A stretch of DNA of 64,000 bases from Symsagittifera roscoffensis (GCF_963678635.1 NC_087069.1:17642660-17706659); one strand, 5' to 3'; counted from the first letter of the stretch, positions 41,881-54,412 are shown. Numbers and translations: made by a program. The notes: generated by a model from the sequence alone, not told the origin.

Positions 41881-44800
41881 TTCTCTTTGCTTTTCGTGAA
41901 CGAGGGCTAATGACCATGCAAACTACTTCCGATCACTCGAAATAGCCTTCCAATTTTGTCAGAATTGTCTTAATCTCATAAAAAATTGTGTGCGTTCTCT
42001 CGTTGTCCGTTGCCCTTGAGTTTTGAGTTTTTGACAAATTTTTTTTTCTAATCAATTGAATCAAAACTATGAGTGGCATTTTCATAACAAGCGGTTATGC
42101 TGGCTTACTTCGTTGTTTCCCTCATAACGTCCTCATTTCTCGATTGATAGTAACAATGAGATGAAATCCAAGCCAAATCTGCTATTGTTCTAGTACTTTT
42201 CATATTGGAACTTTCAACTTTTTTTTTGAAAAAATCAAAATCAACCTAAATTTAAAATGGTCAGCAAGATTTGGAGTTTGTTCTCAATTTGATCAATAGT
42301 TTCTGTTTTTAGCGCTGAAAAAGGAAAAAAAACCTTTGATGTTTTTTTAAAAACTAAATTCATTCATCAGTTTTTTCAAAGTAAAAAAAAATGACTAATA
42401 AGTTATATACTGACATGATCGAGTTTGAGACTCGGCTTCCGTTCATTATTATGATTCGACAACCAAAGCGTTGCGTATTCAACGACACCTACATCTTCGC
42501 CCGACACCCACCAATCGTTCGTTCTAAAACAATTATCACTTCAAGTTGTCATATTTATTTGGTTGCAAGTTTTTGGAAATTTTGCAAAGGTCTTGAAAAA
42601 AGTTGACCCACAAGCAGAGCATTTTTATTGTTTATTTTGGCAGATTTTCCTAAACTGTAGCTAAGACCCATGTAAATTGAGGCTACTTGCAATTATTGAG
42701 GCTACTTGCTATTATTGTTCAAAAAACTAAAGATAAAATAAACAGATTTGTTGCGATGGAGAATCTTTTTGACGAGAACAAAAATCGGCAATGTTACTAA
42801 GAAAATCAAACAAAGCTCGAAATAATCGTTTCTGAAGTAATGAATTCAAGCCATGGGCAAATTTGACTAAAGATATTCAAATTAGGCAAAAATCAGAAGA
42901 AGTACCTACAGTCATTTGTTATTTACCTTTTTTTCAACCGGATATGTCTTTGCATGGACATATTTTTAGAAATACGAAAGAAAAATTTTGCTCAGTGTTT
43001 TTTTCTAGAGCGGTTAAAAAAACAAAGAAAGTAGCACAGCATGTTCCGGCTTTATTCTTGAAAACTACATTTTTTGAAACATTTTTCTATAAAAAAATTT
43101 TTTTTTGTGTGTGTGATGTGATGAAAAGATCTGACAAAAAATGTAATGCTCTAATGCCAGTTCTATTGTTTTAGGCAAAATGAACAACAATTTTTGCCAT
43201 GAGATGATTAGAAAAGGAAACAAAAAAAATTCAAACTAATTTCCCACAAAATTTCTGCAAACTTTTTTTTGCCATTTTTTTTTACTTTTGAAGTTATTAA
43301 ACTCGAATATGGGTCTACTCGCTCGCCATATTGGCTCAAAATTAGACAAAAATCAAAAAGTTTCAAAAAAGTTATTCCCGACACTGAGAAAGGTTTTCGA
43401 AATTTTATAAGATCGTTCGAATCACAACTGAAAAGGCTTTAATTTCGATAATTATTTGTGATAACTCATTTTGCCCTAATAAAAATTATCCGTTCTTTTC
43501 TGGTAAAAACTGGCAGAAAAATAGTAAAATTTCATAACTTTAACTACATTGATGCATTTTTTCAGGTTTAAAATTTCAAATTTTACCCGTACCTACACAG
43601 GGTCTCTCAGAAAAAAATATTCTTATGAAACTTGAGTTTGTGATTAGATAAATGAACTCAGTTTTTAAAAACTTTGAAAGTGTAGATAATCCATGACAAT
43701 TTTTGTATTTAAATATTTAAAGCTATCAGATAAGTCAAGGAGGCTCTGAGAACAAAATGTTGTCTCATTTTGAAAAAGCTTCAGTCAGGGGGCTATTCTC
43801 ATGATGAAGGGACCAAATGATCAAAATTTTTCGAATAATCAGAATTGCCAGCATTCGTGGCTGGGAACTGGTTTTTGCAAACTGTGAACCTAGAAGTGCA
43901 GCCTAATTTTGCTCTACAGTTTTTGCAGATGTCAAATGAATATTAGGCTTTTTTTTTTAAATTGATAGCATTTAATTTTATAGTTTTTCCATAGCCTCTA
44001 AAATCCGATTTTTTTTCAGCAGAGTAATTTTTGAGCAGATCATTCTAGTATGAACAGTAAATCAGGGTGCTTTAGCAGACAAAGTTAAAACAATTGACGG
44101 GCAATAATATGGCAGGCGAAAAAAATCATTCAGTCAGTCTTGAAATTTCATAAGACATTTATCTCTCTTTTTGTCACCATCATTGATAACTTATTGAGAA
44201 ACCCTGACAACATATCATGTGGCATGCGCTGATTGACGCGCAAAAAACTCTAGAGCTGAATGTAAGCTAGAAAAAACCGTCTTCTGAAGTACCTAGAAGA
44301 TTGCTGGGATCTAACGTGAAATCACTTAAGAAAAAACATAGACCAAAACTTAGATGCATATGGAAAATTGATTTTATTGACTTTGCATTTGTAGTATCTT
44401 TAAAGCAAACAAAAATTTCAATAAAGTTTACTCGAATTGGATCCATATGACACTAATTTTTGAATCAATATCATCAATTTATAAAGTTTATAATCGGTTG
44501 ATTTTGTGAAATTTTACTTTGTTTGTTTTTTGTCTTGAAATCATTTCAAATCTACGAGCGCTAGCTCATTAGCAATTTTCTGAACATTTTGTGTTCTTTC
44601 ACATTATTTTAATTTAATCACGTTCCTGTAATAAAAATAAATAGCATTTGTTCATTATCAAATTTTGACGGAATGCAAAATTCTGCGGTAGCAATTTGCC
44701 TGAAAGAGTATGTTTCATTCAAATTTTCGCCAAAATTTCGAAAGATCATTCAGCGGTAGAAAAGATTGATAGACCTAAGTAGGGTTACACCAAAATTGAA

Positions 44801-45615
44801 TTTGGGATTGGGTGTGTGGAGAATCAATTATCCTAAGACCATCGTTTTTCTGAAATACCCTTATTCGTTCCTAGTTGTTGAAAAACCTATTTTCAATCAA
44901 CGGACGTTGAAAACTTTGTAAGAGAGATGTTTCAGTAGTAGATGTTGGAGCTGAGGTGTGGGGTGGGGGGTGTTGTGCTCCAGGGTGACCCACATGTTTT
45001 AAGATAGGAAATAGATTATCCGGTCACCCAGATATCTATTAAACTTGAGTATGGAGCCAACAAAGTATTACGATAGGGAAAATGATTGGTAAAATTTTTT
45101 TGGTTTGTGTAAGGATAAGAGAATGGAGATTGGTGAGAAAAACGATATTTCCTGGTTTCTCTCTAGTTTCAGCGCGTGTTATCTAAATGGTAATTATTTT
45201 TAGTCTCTTACGTGGAGATTCTGGAATGAAAGTCTTGTTATTAAATTTTTTTGGTTCGTGGTTTGTCAAAAAAAGAGTTTTTGGGCAAAAAAACTTAGAT
45301 TTTTAAAATCAAAAATCTGAAATTTTTTCAAAAAAATTTCAAAACACGATAAGATTTTGTAAAATTCGACATATTACCTATTTCATTAGATAATATTTCA
45401 TTTGAAAACAGTGCTCTATTTACCTGAAAATATGCTGAAACATGCTGAAACTTCAAAAAATTGAAATTTTTGAGAAAGAAAGATTTGAAGTACAAAGAAA
45501 ATATATAAATCACTGCGTCGTTTTTTAATTTTACAGCAATTTTATAGAAAAAAATTACTGCCTTGTGAATAAGTTTAATATATAGCATCACTTCTCATGT
45601 TTTTTTTACATTGCA
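41881..45615. other. Mostly non-coding; two weak open frames
   Basis: The plus-strand frames at 42391-42606 (IMIRQPKRCVFNDTYIFARH) and 42863-43174 (SLHGHIFRNTKEKFCSVFFS) are the only stretches with slight coding character; neither is recognised. The rest is AT-rich. 44940-44995 is locally G-rich. No repeat structure was noticed. Confidence 0.45.
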
Positions 45616-47778
45616 TCAGTTCTTATAAGCTCAATGGTTTTCAATTAATTCCATCTTATCGAACTTGTCTTTTTGGATAAAAATAATTAAGTCTTTTCTT
45701 TGTCTGCTCATATGTGGCAATCACATGATTTCTAATTCTAAATTTTCTGTTTGTTTATGTTAGGTTGATCGCTGCGTCGAGTACTCTCCTGTACTTTGAC
45801 ATTGGTACGTCTCCAGAATCTGCTAGAACTCGTTTTTAGAAAATTTTACGACTCAAATTGAATTTTCCTGACTTGTTGTCATAGCAGCAAATTGTCTTGC
45901 TACACAAACAGAGCATTTCTGCACATCTAAAGTCTGCTTTGAAAATGTCCCGACTCCCGCTTTTCATATTTTTTGTAGTTGCTGCAACACGTTTGAGAGA
46001 AGAAATTAGATTTTGTATAGATTTTGTAAGAAATTAGATTTTGTATCTGGAAAGAGTCTCGGAAAAGATTTTTCCTCATTTTTCCCAAAAATCTCTTATC
46101 TGCTTGGATAAATTCATTAAAAAATTTTTTAGCAAGTGCTTACTGATATGCTCAGCTGGAACCTTCTCATCTTTGCATACTGCAGTATAAAAAATCCGAC
46201 AAGGATGCGTTTTCTGTGTTCAATGATTGATTTCACAACGCCACCTCACAGAATCTTTATAAATTGTATTCAGTCTATTGAATAAGGGTTCATTGATTGT
46301 CTTATGAAAGTTTTCATTGTTCAGATATTTCGTGATTATATGACTGGATCAATCCATGATCTGATATCCAAAAGAGGAGATACTCAAAAGATTCATGGTT
46401 TCTGCTACAACTCCTGATAGAGGGTTTTTATCTCCTTTTCTACCAGCATCAACCACTGATTTCTCAAAAACATTGAAATTTTTTAAGGAGAATACTGAAC
46501 AAAGCGGTAACTTTTGGTGTTTTTGCTTAAAACTAGATATCAGCATTCTCTGAGGATAATTGAACATCTCGTTTTCGATTGCATAGTTTCTCATGTAGTC
46601 TCCAATATCACAATGAACATGGAACAACTAAATCACAATGAAAGTAGCCAAAAAGAGATCCATCGGAGCTTCTTGATAGGAACAGACGCGGTAGTAACAT
46701 CCCACTGCCTCGAATACTATTTTACGGTGATCAAATTAACCAACCACATTTGAACAGTCGAGTTTCTTCTATCTATTTTCCAGATGTGAAAAAGCTCTCA
46801 ATTTTGCATTCTGATCTTGTTTCCTGATCGAAAGACAAACCATTTTCTCAAAGTTGCGAGATTGGTTATGTCTGGCTTCAATCATCTGCAAATTGTGTCA
46901 ATTCTCATCTAGTGTACAATCTTATTGGCATATCTTGACACATTGAGACAGGGGAAAGGTGGCTCTTATCAATTCCAACAACCCATTTACATATTTTTGA
47001 TGAATTTTTGATCAATTTTTCAGCTTATCGAATGAGCACAATCGAAGGACTACCAGTCATGTCCTCTCAAATGTTTTCACACAAATCTTCATCACTTTCG
47101 CAAAAAAAAGATAAAACTTGTAATTTGTAGATTTGTGCAGACATATGTTTGTTAATTTTGGAGATGTACACCTTAGTTTCAAAATATTTCTCCCCTAATA
47201 TGATAAAATTGACTCTTTTTTTTGCGTTGTTTCCAGGGTTGGAACAACATTCCTGTTGTTGTACTACTGCAAAAAGTCTTTGAACACAGTCGTTCCGTTT
47301 TTCTGCCAAGTCACTTGTAGGTAATTTTAATTATTCAAACCAGATGGGGGTACAGTCCTGATTTGAAGCATTTTCAGCGCTTGCTGCTCGTCAATACCAC
47401 TCATTCTCACCTTCACATAATCAATAAAGTTCTAAAGGATTGTTTCTAAGTTTACTGAAAAGTTCTTCATCAGGTGGCAAATCGGGAAAATCAAGTTTGT
47501 CAAGTTTGTCTGGGTTATCAAACCATTCTTAGGGGAAAAATCTTTTCCTTTCGCTAACCCTATAGGCTTTGAGAAAGGAGTCCAGAGTTTTTGCTCCACC
47601 CAGAAATTTCATTATGAGGAGAAATTGTACATCTCCAAAATTGAAGGAATGAAATCATTCGCTTTTTTGATTACTAATTTTTCTTTTTCTTTATCGCGAA
47701 TCAAATAAGGGAAAAAGTAGGACTTGTTCAAACTCGAATAAAATCTACCACCATAAATCAAGGAGCAAAACAATTTCA

Positions 47779-47794
47779 CCCCCCCCCCCCCCCC
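47779..47794 (+). repeat. C16 homopolymer inside the polymerase remnant
   Basis: Sixteen C on plus (G16 on the coding strand), immediately after the segment reading IIDLKEHL. Conserved text resumes after it, so the tract expanded within former coding sequence. Confidence 0.85.
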
Positions 47795-48184
47795 TAAGAT
47801 GTTCTTTCAAATCAATGATTTGGTTTTTCTGAGCTCTCAAAAACTGGGTTGACATATTTGCTTCTTCCAAAACTTCGACGCGTTCATCTTCGTACTCAAA
47901 ATGGTTACTTGAATAGTTTTCACCCCGTTTGTTTAGCTGATCAAAGACCTTGTTCTCTCATTGACAGCTTTTTCATTATACTGAAACTTTTTTCTCATAT
48001 CTAGCCTACTTTGCTCAGCCAACAGCTCGAGTTTGCTGACAAATTCAATTATCAGGTTCTGAGGATCCTTGTTGTACAAAAAGACGGGTTCATCAATCAG
48101 ACTCGATGAAATTGAGAAACATGTTTACCAATCAAGTTTGTAGTTTAAGTCTCTTTTAGTTCTTAAGTAGGAACCCAAATCCAC

Positions 48185-48663
48185 TCAAAATGGAAAAGTG
48201 CTAGATTACTAAAGAGTTTGTTTTCTTCAGAAACTGGAAGATTGATTTTTCTAGCTTTTCAAACAAGGTTTCGCTAAGCTCATACATTTCCTTGGGTAAA
48301 CATGCCTCACTGGATCCTTGCATCTCGGAGATGTTTCTTAAATTATCGGATTTATTGAACAAAGTGTCACAACTAGGACACCGCATGCACTTGGAGAAAT
48401 TGTCTATATCCTTTAGTTTAACTGTACATCTCCAAAATTGAAGGAAATGAAATCATTCGCTTCTTTGAATACTAATTTTTTTTCTTTATCGCGAGTCAAA
48501 TAGAGGATAAAGTAGGACTTGTTCAAACTTGAATAGGCATGTTCACCCAAGGAACGTGTATGAGCTTAGCGAAACCTTGTTTGAAAATCTAGAAAAAATC
48601 AATCTTCCAGTTTCTGAAGGAAACAAAACTTTTTAGTAATCTAGCAGTTTTCCATTTTGAGTG
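48185..48663. repeat. Inverted duplication plus displaced copy inside the polymerase remnant
   Basis: 48187-48305 and 48540-48660 are inverted copies (TTTCAGAAACTGGAAGATTGA against TCAATCTTCCAGTTTCTGAA). 48421-48540 is a direct copy of 47628-47745 (CTCCAAAATTGAAGGAA...GTAGGACTTGTTCAAACT). A composite ~240 bp block made of two neighbouring pieces has therefore been inserted into the gene, giving a large potential hairpin. Confidence 0.8.
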
Positions 48664-49546
48664 AATTGTCTATATCAAACTTTCCAATACTTCGTCGAGC
48701 TAATTCTCCAACGTATTCTCCTTCTTGAATATCGAAATCCTAATAAAGATGTTCTTTGCAGAATTTCCTCGACAACAGGTAAGTCTTCAACGGAAACTTG
48801 ACTAAACTTTGATACATATTCAGTAAAGTCAATAGAAGTGTCGAGATAATTGTGTGCGTTCATGTACATGGCAAATGCACGGAAAAGACACAGATGATCT
48901 TTGTATGGTTCCTTGTCTTTGTTGGATAAAATACAGTTCATTTGCGTATGTTGTAGTAAAGGCTCGGATCAGACAGAGTCCGGACATCCCATTGAGATAA
49001 TTTTGAGCGAACCAGCAAAAAATTGTAACGATAGTAATCAACTTGAACTTGTGTTTTAACGTTCTTGGGTACATTGTTCTACAATATCAAATTTTTCTAA
49101 TTTTCTTTGAATTGTAATCAAGTCTGCTTTTGGTATACAGCAAAACGATTTTTCAAACAACGTTTTGTCTTCATGGGCGTGGAAATATCGATTTTCACAC
49201 TTATAAGTATTTCGAAGTGCAAACCCCAAAGCAATGTTGATTTTAGCAGCAGAATCGAGCTTCTTGAAGACTTCTTTAGGTTTCTTTTTGATAACATTAG
49301 TATCTAACTTGGAATTTTGGAAGTTAACTACCTTTTGTCTCCCATTTTCCATCTCCGTATCCAGCAAAAAAAAATTGACAAGCACTAAGTTCCTCCATCA
49401 GTTTTTCACTATCCAGAACAAACCGTTGACTACTTGGAAAAGATGGAGCAGACTTTTTGGCCATATGATAGTCATTTTTTGTTGGTTGTTAGTAAAATAC
49501 TTATAATCAGGACAAGAAATAACTCTTTCAGTATATCTTTTTATTG

Positions 49547-50905
49547 TCGAGCTGCATGCGCCCTAACATACATCAGTGCTTTTAGGTTTAACATACATAA
49601 GTCCTTACATAAGTCCGATTGTCATTTTACGGTCATGACGTCATTCTTTAAAAAGGAAAGACGTTACGACGCCAGCATTTTTCTTTTTATGGTAATGACG
49701 TCATTCTATAAAAACAAATGACAACACCGCCCACGTAATTTTCCTTCTATGGTAAGGACATCGTCGCCTTCGAGAATTTCCTTCAAAAGTGCTGTAATTT
49801 TTCAGAAAGATTTTTAACCAATCAGAACTCAGCAGTTTCTAGATAAAAGTTTGGATGAATTATAATCACTATATGAAAAATGTTAATTTTTGAGTTTTTT
49901 AGAGTTACTCTACAAGAAAAAAGGAAGTTTTTAGTTTGATTTCCTGATTGATGAAATATATGTTGATTCTTATTTTTGACAATTTTTTGGACGTTTTTTT
50001 CGTCCAAAATAGAGTTTTCCGACTAAGCAAAGGCCTATTCAGGGAAACTGACTCAATCAAATAGTTTAATTTTGAACCGAGTATTGAGTATCAAAGCTTT
50101 AATTTTAATGCTGACTTTTATCTGACTAAAACAAAAAAGTTATTCAATCTCGAAAATTTGGAATTAATCGAAAAGTCCTTTGATAATATATCAAAGATTC
50201 TTTTTATTACCTACCCAATACCTTAACCGTGAAAACTCCCTTACAAATTTCTTCGTTTCTTCATTTCCTTAAAATTTTTCCTTAAAAAAAATTTTGCATC
50301 ATAAGGTTTAGAATAATATTTACAGAGATTTGCTTTAAAAAATTCAACAGTTTTCAACTATTTTCTCAAATTTACATCGAAATTTAAAAAAAAACTTGAC
50401 TATCTACTCAAAAATCAACAATTACTCATCAATTATGTACGAAAAAAAAGAATTGCTGCGGAAACTTGTGAAAAGGCTCGTTTCCTAATTTTATCTTTGG
50501 TTATTTATATTGGCAGTATTTCTTCTTTTTTACATCAAATAACTCATGTTCATTTATTTTTGCAATCGCTTTTTTGTACAATTTTGCTTATTGGGAGCTT
50601 TAAATTCTTAAAAGGTTCTTCTAATTGAATACGCTAACCTATGATATATAAACAATTTCTGCGATGAAAACGAGAAACTTTCAAAATCGCTTTATATAAA
50701 CTTTATATCTGATTGGATACCATTTTTTATCAAATTTTTACTGAAAAGAAGATTGAATACGACCAGCGTTCGTGAACGGAACATCTGTTCTGATTGGTTT
50801 AACCCACACGTTTGAATTTAAGATACCCCTCCCAATTAAGTAAAAATCATTTTTTTTTCAAACTAACTATGGTCAACTAGCTCCCCTATCAGCTCCAAAT
50901 CAGTC
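49547..50905 (+). repeat. Dispersed 1.4 kb repeat, copy C
   Basis: Begins TCGAGCTGCATGCGCCCTAA, 83 bp upstream of the polymerase start. It follows copy B (239-1640) in order and orientation, ending GGTCAACTAGCTCCCCTATC. It keeps the CRE array but lacks the (CA)n expansion. Divergence from copy B is roughly a quarter to a third by eye. A lone LTR begins immediately after it. Confidence 0.85.
49636..49703. promoter_or_regulatory. TGACGTCA pair in copy C
   Basis: Perfect CRE-like palindromes at 49636-49643 and 49696-49703, exactly 60 bp apart, in units sharing TATGGTAATGACGTCATTCT and CCCACGTAATTTTCCTT. They lie about 170-240 bp upstream of the polymerase ATG on the opposite strand and could have served as its promoter elements. 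Confidence 0.5.
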
Positions 50906-50907
50906 AT

Positions 50908-51410
50908 TGTGGCATTACCCCGAATTGGCACAGTCGAACCCGCCGATGCAAACGAAAAAAGGGGGTAGAGATGTTAACAGTGAATTCCTTTTGAAAAGGA
51001 AGGTCGGAATATTCTGTAATTCAAATTTTTTCAACATATCGACTGGAGCTAAAATATTTCTCAGAAATGTAAAAACGGCCAATTTTTTCAAAAAATTACA
51101 AGAAAAACAGACAACCGAAACAAGAGAAAAAATCAGTTGAAGAAAAACACGAGAAATACGAAGCCTCTTATCGTGGTAACAAGACACAATAAGGCGCATA
51201 TCTGAGAGAGATCATACGGAACGAAGGTCCAGTGCCACGAAATTGGAGAGGTAACAAAATTGTCTCCGGGATAACACGGAATTGGAGGCCCGCTGCCCAG
51301 AGACTGCCAGAAATTGTTAAATACGTATTATTAGCTACTGCAATGAATTTGTGTTCGTTCAAGTTCACAAACTATAGAAGCGTTTCTAGTTCTTATAGTG
51401 GCACTTTTTG
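50908..51410 (+). mobile_element. Lone, diverged family-A LTR in reverse orientation
   Basis: Starts TGTGGCATTACC, against TGTGCCATTC for the U3 tip of LTR A. It then aligns with LTR A read on its coding strand: the ATTTCTCAGAAATAT segment, the inverted GATAAG pair (51167-51193), CCAGTGCCACGAAATTGGAG against CCGTGCCACAAATTGGAAG, CCCAGAGACTG, and ATTAGCTACT against GTAGCTACTT. The distal part past ~51410 is lost or unrecognisable. No partner LTR is nearby, so it is a solo or truncated LTR much older than element A. Confidence 0.8.
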
Positions 51411-51446
51411 AAAAATTCTACTTATTGTATAGTCTAATTTCATGTC

Positions 51447-53307
51447 TTAGTAGAAGTCAGAGTGAATTGCACCAAAATAAGTATTGCTCATAAAGGATAG
51501 TTCTTGTAAGCGTGTACTGCTTTTCTCTTGTGGTCGACGCTTTCCACCAGTTGTTACTGTGTTTTTCAAAAATGTTACTGGGATATATGAGTTTTCGTCG
51601 CGATTTGAAATGTGATGTATTGGATTTGTGTTAATTATTAGTTTCCTGTGTTTCTGCCGAAACGTTTTTAGCATTCGGCAAGCATTTTTGAGTTTTTTGA
51701 ATAAAATGGAGTGCTTTGTTTGCAAGCGAGTTCTGTTTCGGGGTAGGTTTGAAAACGTGTCAGTTTGTTTTCTTTATTATTGATTTTGTTGAAACGTTGA
51801 TTGTTCTGTCGGATTTTTTCACGATTTACCTTGTCATAAGTGATGGATTCAGTAAAAAAATTTTGATGAAATTGTATCATTATTGCGTGTATTCTTGCAA
51901 TTTGAAATGTGGTATGTGTCTTCAGGGAACCAAACAATAGTTGCTTGTGTTTTTTGTTGTTGAATCGCAATATCCTTGATCATTTATACAAGGTAATCGT
52001 ATTCCTTGATATATCATAGTGTCGTATTTTAAATCTCGTGTTAATTGTATTGTTTCTAATTGGTTTTTCCATTCAAAAAACATAATTTCTTGATACCTTA
52101 TGTTTTTTGTATCAGCTTTGCAATTACAGGGGTGGTCATTTCAATGTGTGGTATCCCATTTTTATCATGTAGATCATAAGTTAGTCGTCCATGTGCGCCG
52201 CGGAATGGGTATTTGTCATCTAATTTTATATATATTTGGTATCTTTTGAGTTCCGCTTGATGCGCAGAGTCTAGAAAAACTTGAAATTTTACCACTTTTA
52301 GGTTTGTGCCTTTTTTATGGTTAATTTCAATCGATTAAGTTCGTTTTTACAACCTTCAGGGCTAATATACAAAAGTTTTCTTCATGAATTTGATTGAAAT
52401 ATTCGTGATCAAGTCTATTTTTGTTTCCATTTGAGACTTGGGAACAATGTACTTTTTCTCTGAGAGTGTTGCTATAAATTTTTATCCTTTTAATGTTGTA
52501 GCTCGGGATTTTGAATAAAACGTGGCTACTATATTTGTTGTTTTTAATTCTTGTGGTTCCGATTCGCATTGAGTTACTTGGTTTATTGCGTATTTATGTA
52601 GTGTATTTTGTTCATTTTCTTCACAATCATAATGTGTGACTAGTAAATCATGGTGTCCTGTTCCAGGAGAAGGGTTTTTTGATTTGTTGGTTCTGAAAAA
52701 AGAAAAGCGAGTAGGTTTTGAAGGAGAAGAATTATTTAAAAAAATGTGTAGGATAGTCCTTAATATGGAATATAGAATGTGATGTGTCCAAGTGCCTTTT
52801 CTGAATATCTATCGTATTCATAGGTAATTTCTGTTGTGAAAAATGGGGAAGGTAACGGTTGAACCGATATATTTGGTGGAGCTGAGGCAAGAGGTTGATG
52901 TACTAAATTGTTCAATTTTATTGTTATTTCAAACTCAAGTGTCAGATTGTTTTGTGTAAGGATTTGTACGTTGTGTTCCTGTATGTCTTTGTGAATATCG
53001 TTTCGATATTAAAATCTGAGTGCCCAATTATGTAGCCTGTTACTGTTGAGATGTTGACCAAATAACGGAGGGGTGCTACAAACGTATTCCAATCTAATCG
53101 TAGGTGTATATATTTGGTTAAATGTTCCAAAAATCTATCGTCTAGATTTGTAGGGAAATTTGGAGGAAATGATGTTGTTGGGGTCTTACTTATTGAAGGG
53201 GATGAAGGAAGTAGGAGGGTTTCTGGTAATGGCAAAGATTTATCTGATGAGATTTCTATAGGGTCGTTCACCAAGATTCGTTCACCTTGAGTGAAAGCTT
53301 GTGTCAA
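51447..53307 (-). pseudogene. Post-integrase reading frames of retrotransposon B
   Basis: Successive minus-strand frames: 53307-52942 (a Pro/Ser-rich run LPLPETLLLPSSPSISKTPT, then FLEHLTKYIHLRLDWNTFVA), 52569-52327, 52295-52098 (KLDDKYPFRGAHGRLTYDLH, then GIPHIEMTTPVIAKLIQKT), 51970-51668 (FQIARIHAIMIQFHQNFFTE) and 51725-51447. No membrane segment or envelope-like cleavage site is evident. Function unknown to me. Their compact, gap-free succession suggests one long ORF downstream of pol in the intact element. Confidence 0.5.
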
Positions 53308-54088
53308 CCAATGTGGGAGATGTTGTGTTGAAGTTGGGGGGTTAAAGGGATTTTCACGAACTTGTTCGGATGTGGGGGTTGATCTTAATTAACCAGGTGG
53401 TATGTTCGGAGTATTTTGTTGTGAGGTAGATTGTAATGGTGGGGGGTGAGTACTTTGAATTGTATTACTGGAAAGATCTAGAGGATTTGGGGATGGTGAT
53501 GAGGGTATTTTAAAGTGAACTCAGGGTATTATAAAATTTTTATTTCGTCTTGGATGTATGATTTGTCTATCTATTGTGGATGTATTATGGTTTTGACTAG
53601 GAAGTCTTCTTCTAATAAGGTCTTGCTGAGAACAAGGGTACATAATATATATTGGTTCGTATTGTGGTTCGCTTAGGGGTGCGTGGCGGACTACAAGTTC
53701 TTAGGGTTCTGACAATAGTGAATGTCTTTTCTCAAATGTATATGGGTTTTCTTGATAAGAAATACGTGGTTATGATTTGATTGAGGGTGATCTGTCTGAC
53801 TGCATGTTGGTGTTGTTGGAGGTTCTTGGGATGTCTTAGTCGGTGGGAACTGTTGTGTGGGTTGTTGATTAGCAATTTTGAAGAGTTCTTCTAATTTTTT
53901 TACCTATGAAGAAAGGTTGTTGATTATATTAATTTTCTACGAAAATGATTAAAAGTATTGTTGCTAAGGCAAAAGTTATTATTGCCTTTTTTTTCATTTG
54001 CATTTTGTGAAATCTAGAGATATTAAAAATGTGAAAATATCACTAAAAGAAGAAAAATGTCTTTTTTGTTGAATATATGTCTTAACAT

Positions 54089-54412
54089 TTAGATAGTTGT
54101 TGGAATATCATACCTGAGGAGTTGGTCAAGAATTTTTGCAAAGTTGAGGTAGGTTTTGTGTAGCGAAAAGAAAATTATGAAACAAATTGCAAAAAATCGA
54201 AGAGAAAGGGAAATAATTCGAAAGTATCTATAATAAAAAATATGCTTATATGAAGACTTTATAGGATTGAAAAAAGTTTTGAAAATACGATTTTGAGAAA
54301 TTTGACTAATTTGCAAAGAAGCATTTGAGAAAAGATTCGTTTTAGCCGAATTTTTTTTCATTTTTTGTGGCCAAATTTGAGTTTGTTCGGATTGTTTTTT
54401 GATTTCTGACAA
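54089..54412 (-). CDS. Short frame with hydrophobic segment, element B
   Basis: 107 codons. The N-terminal half is polar (SEIKKQSEQTQIWPQKMKK). The C-terminal half contains SLRFFAICFIIFFSL, a possible single membrane span. It lies between integrase and the distal post-pol frames, where an envelope-like gene would sit. It is too short and too AT-rich to call one; it may be fortuitous. Confidence 0.25.
   Translation of the reverse strand: MSEIKKQSEQTQIWPQKMKKNSAKTNLFSNASLQISQISQNRIFKTFFNPIKSSYKHIFYYRYFRIISLSLRFFAICFIIFFSLHKTYLNFAKILDQLLRYDIPTTI

Larger units (their letters stand above)
45616..49464 (-). pseudogene. Polinton/adintovirus-type family B DNA polymerase remnant
   Basis: Probable start ATG at 49464 (MAKKSAPSFPSSQRFVLDSE). 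Downstream on the minus strand, across many frames, come FKKLDSAAKINIALGF, DHLCLFRAFAMYMNAHN (48880), FDIQEGEYVGELARRSIGKF (48710), zinc-finger-like CPSCDTLFNKSDNL (48370) and an exonuclease-side stretch LFLYNKDPQNL-like (VFLYNKDPQNLIIEFVSKLE, 48080). Then MSTQFLRAQKNQIIDLKEHL (47850), FLGGAKTLDSFLKAYRV (47600), VVGIDKSHLSPVSMCQ (46960, polymerase motif II position DxxSLYP), and NPLSGVVAETMNLLSISSFG-YQ (46380, KxxxNSxYG motif with the Asn changed). C-terminal pieces follow: DFRCAEMLCLCSKTICCYDN (45920) and VIATYEQTKKRLNYFYPKRQ (45690). I do not find a DTDS motif; sequence is missing between about 46090 and 46150. Over ten stops or shifts make it non-functional. The enzyme would replicate a Polinton-like element by protein priming. 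Confidence 0.75.
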
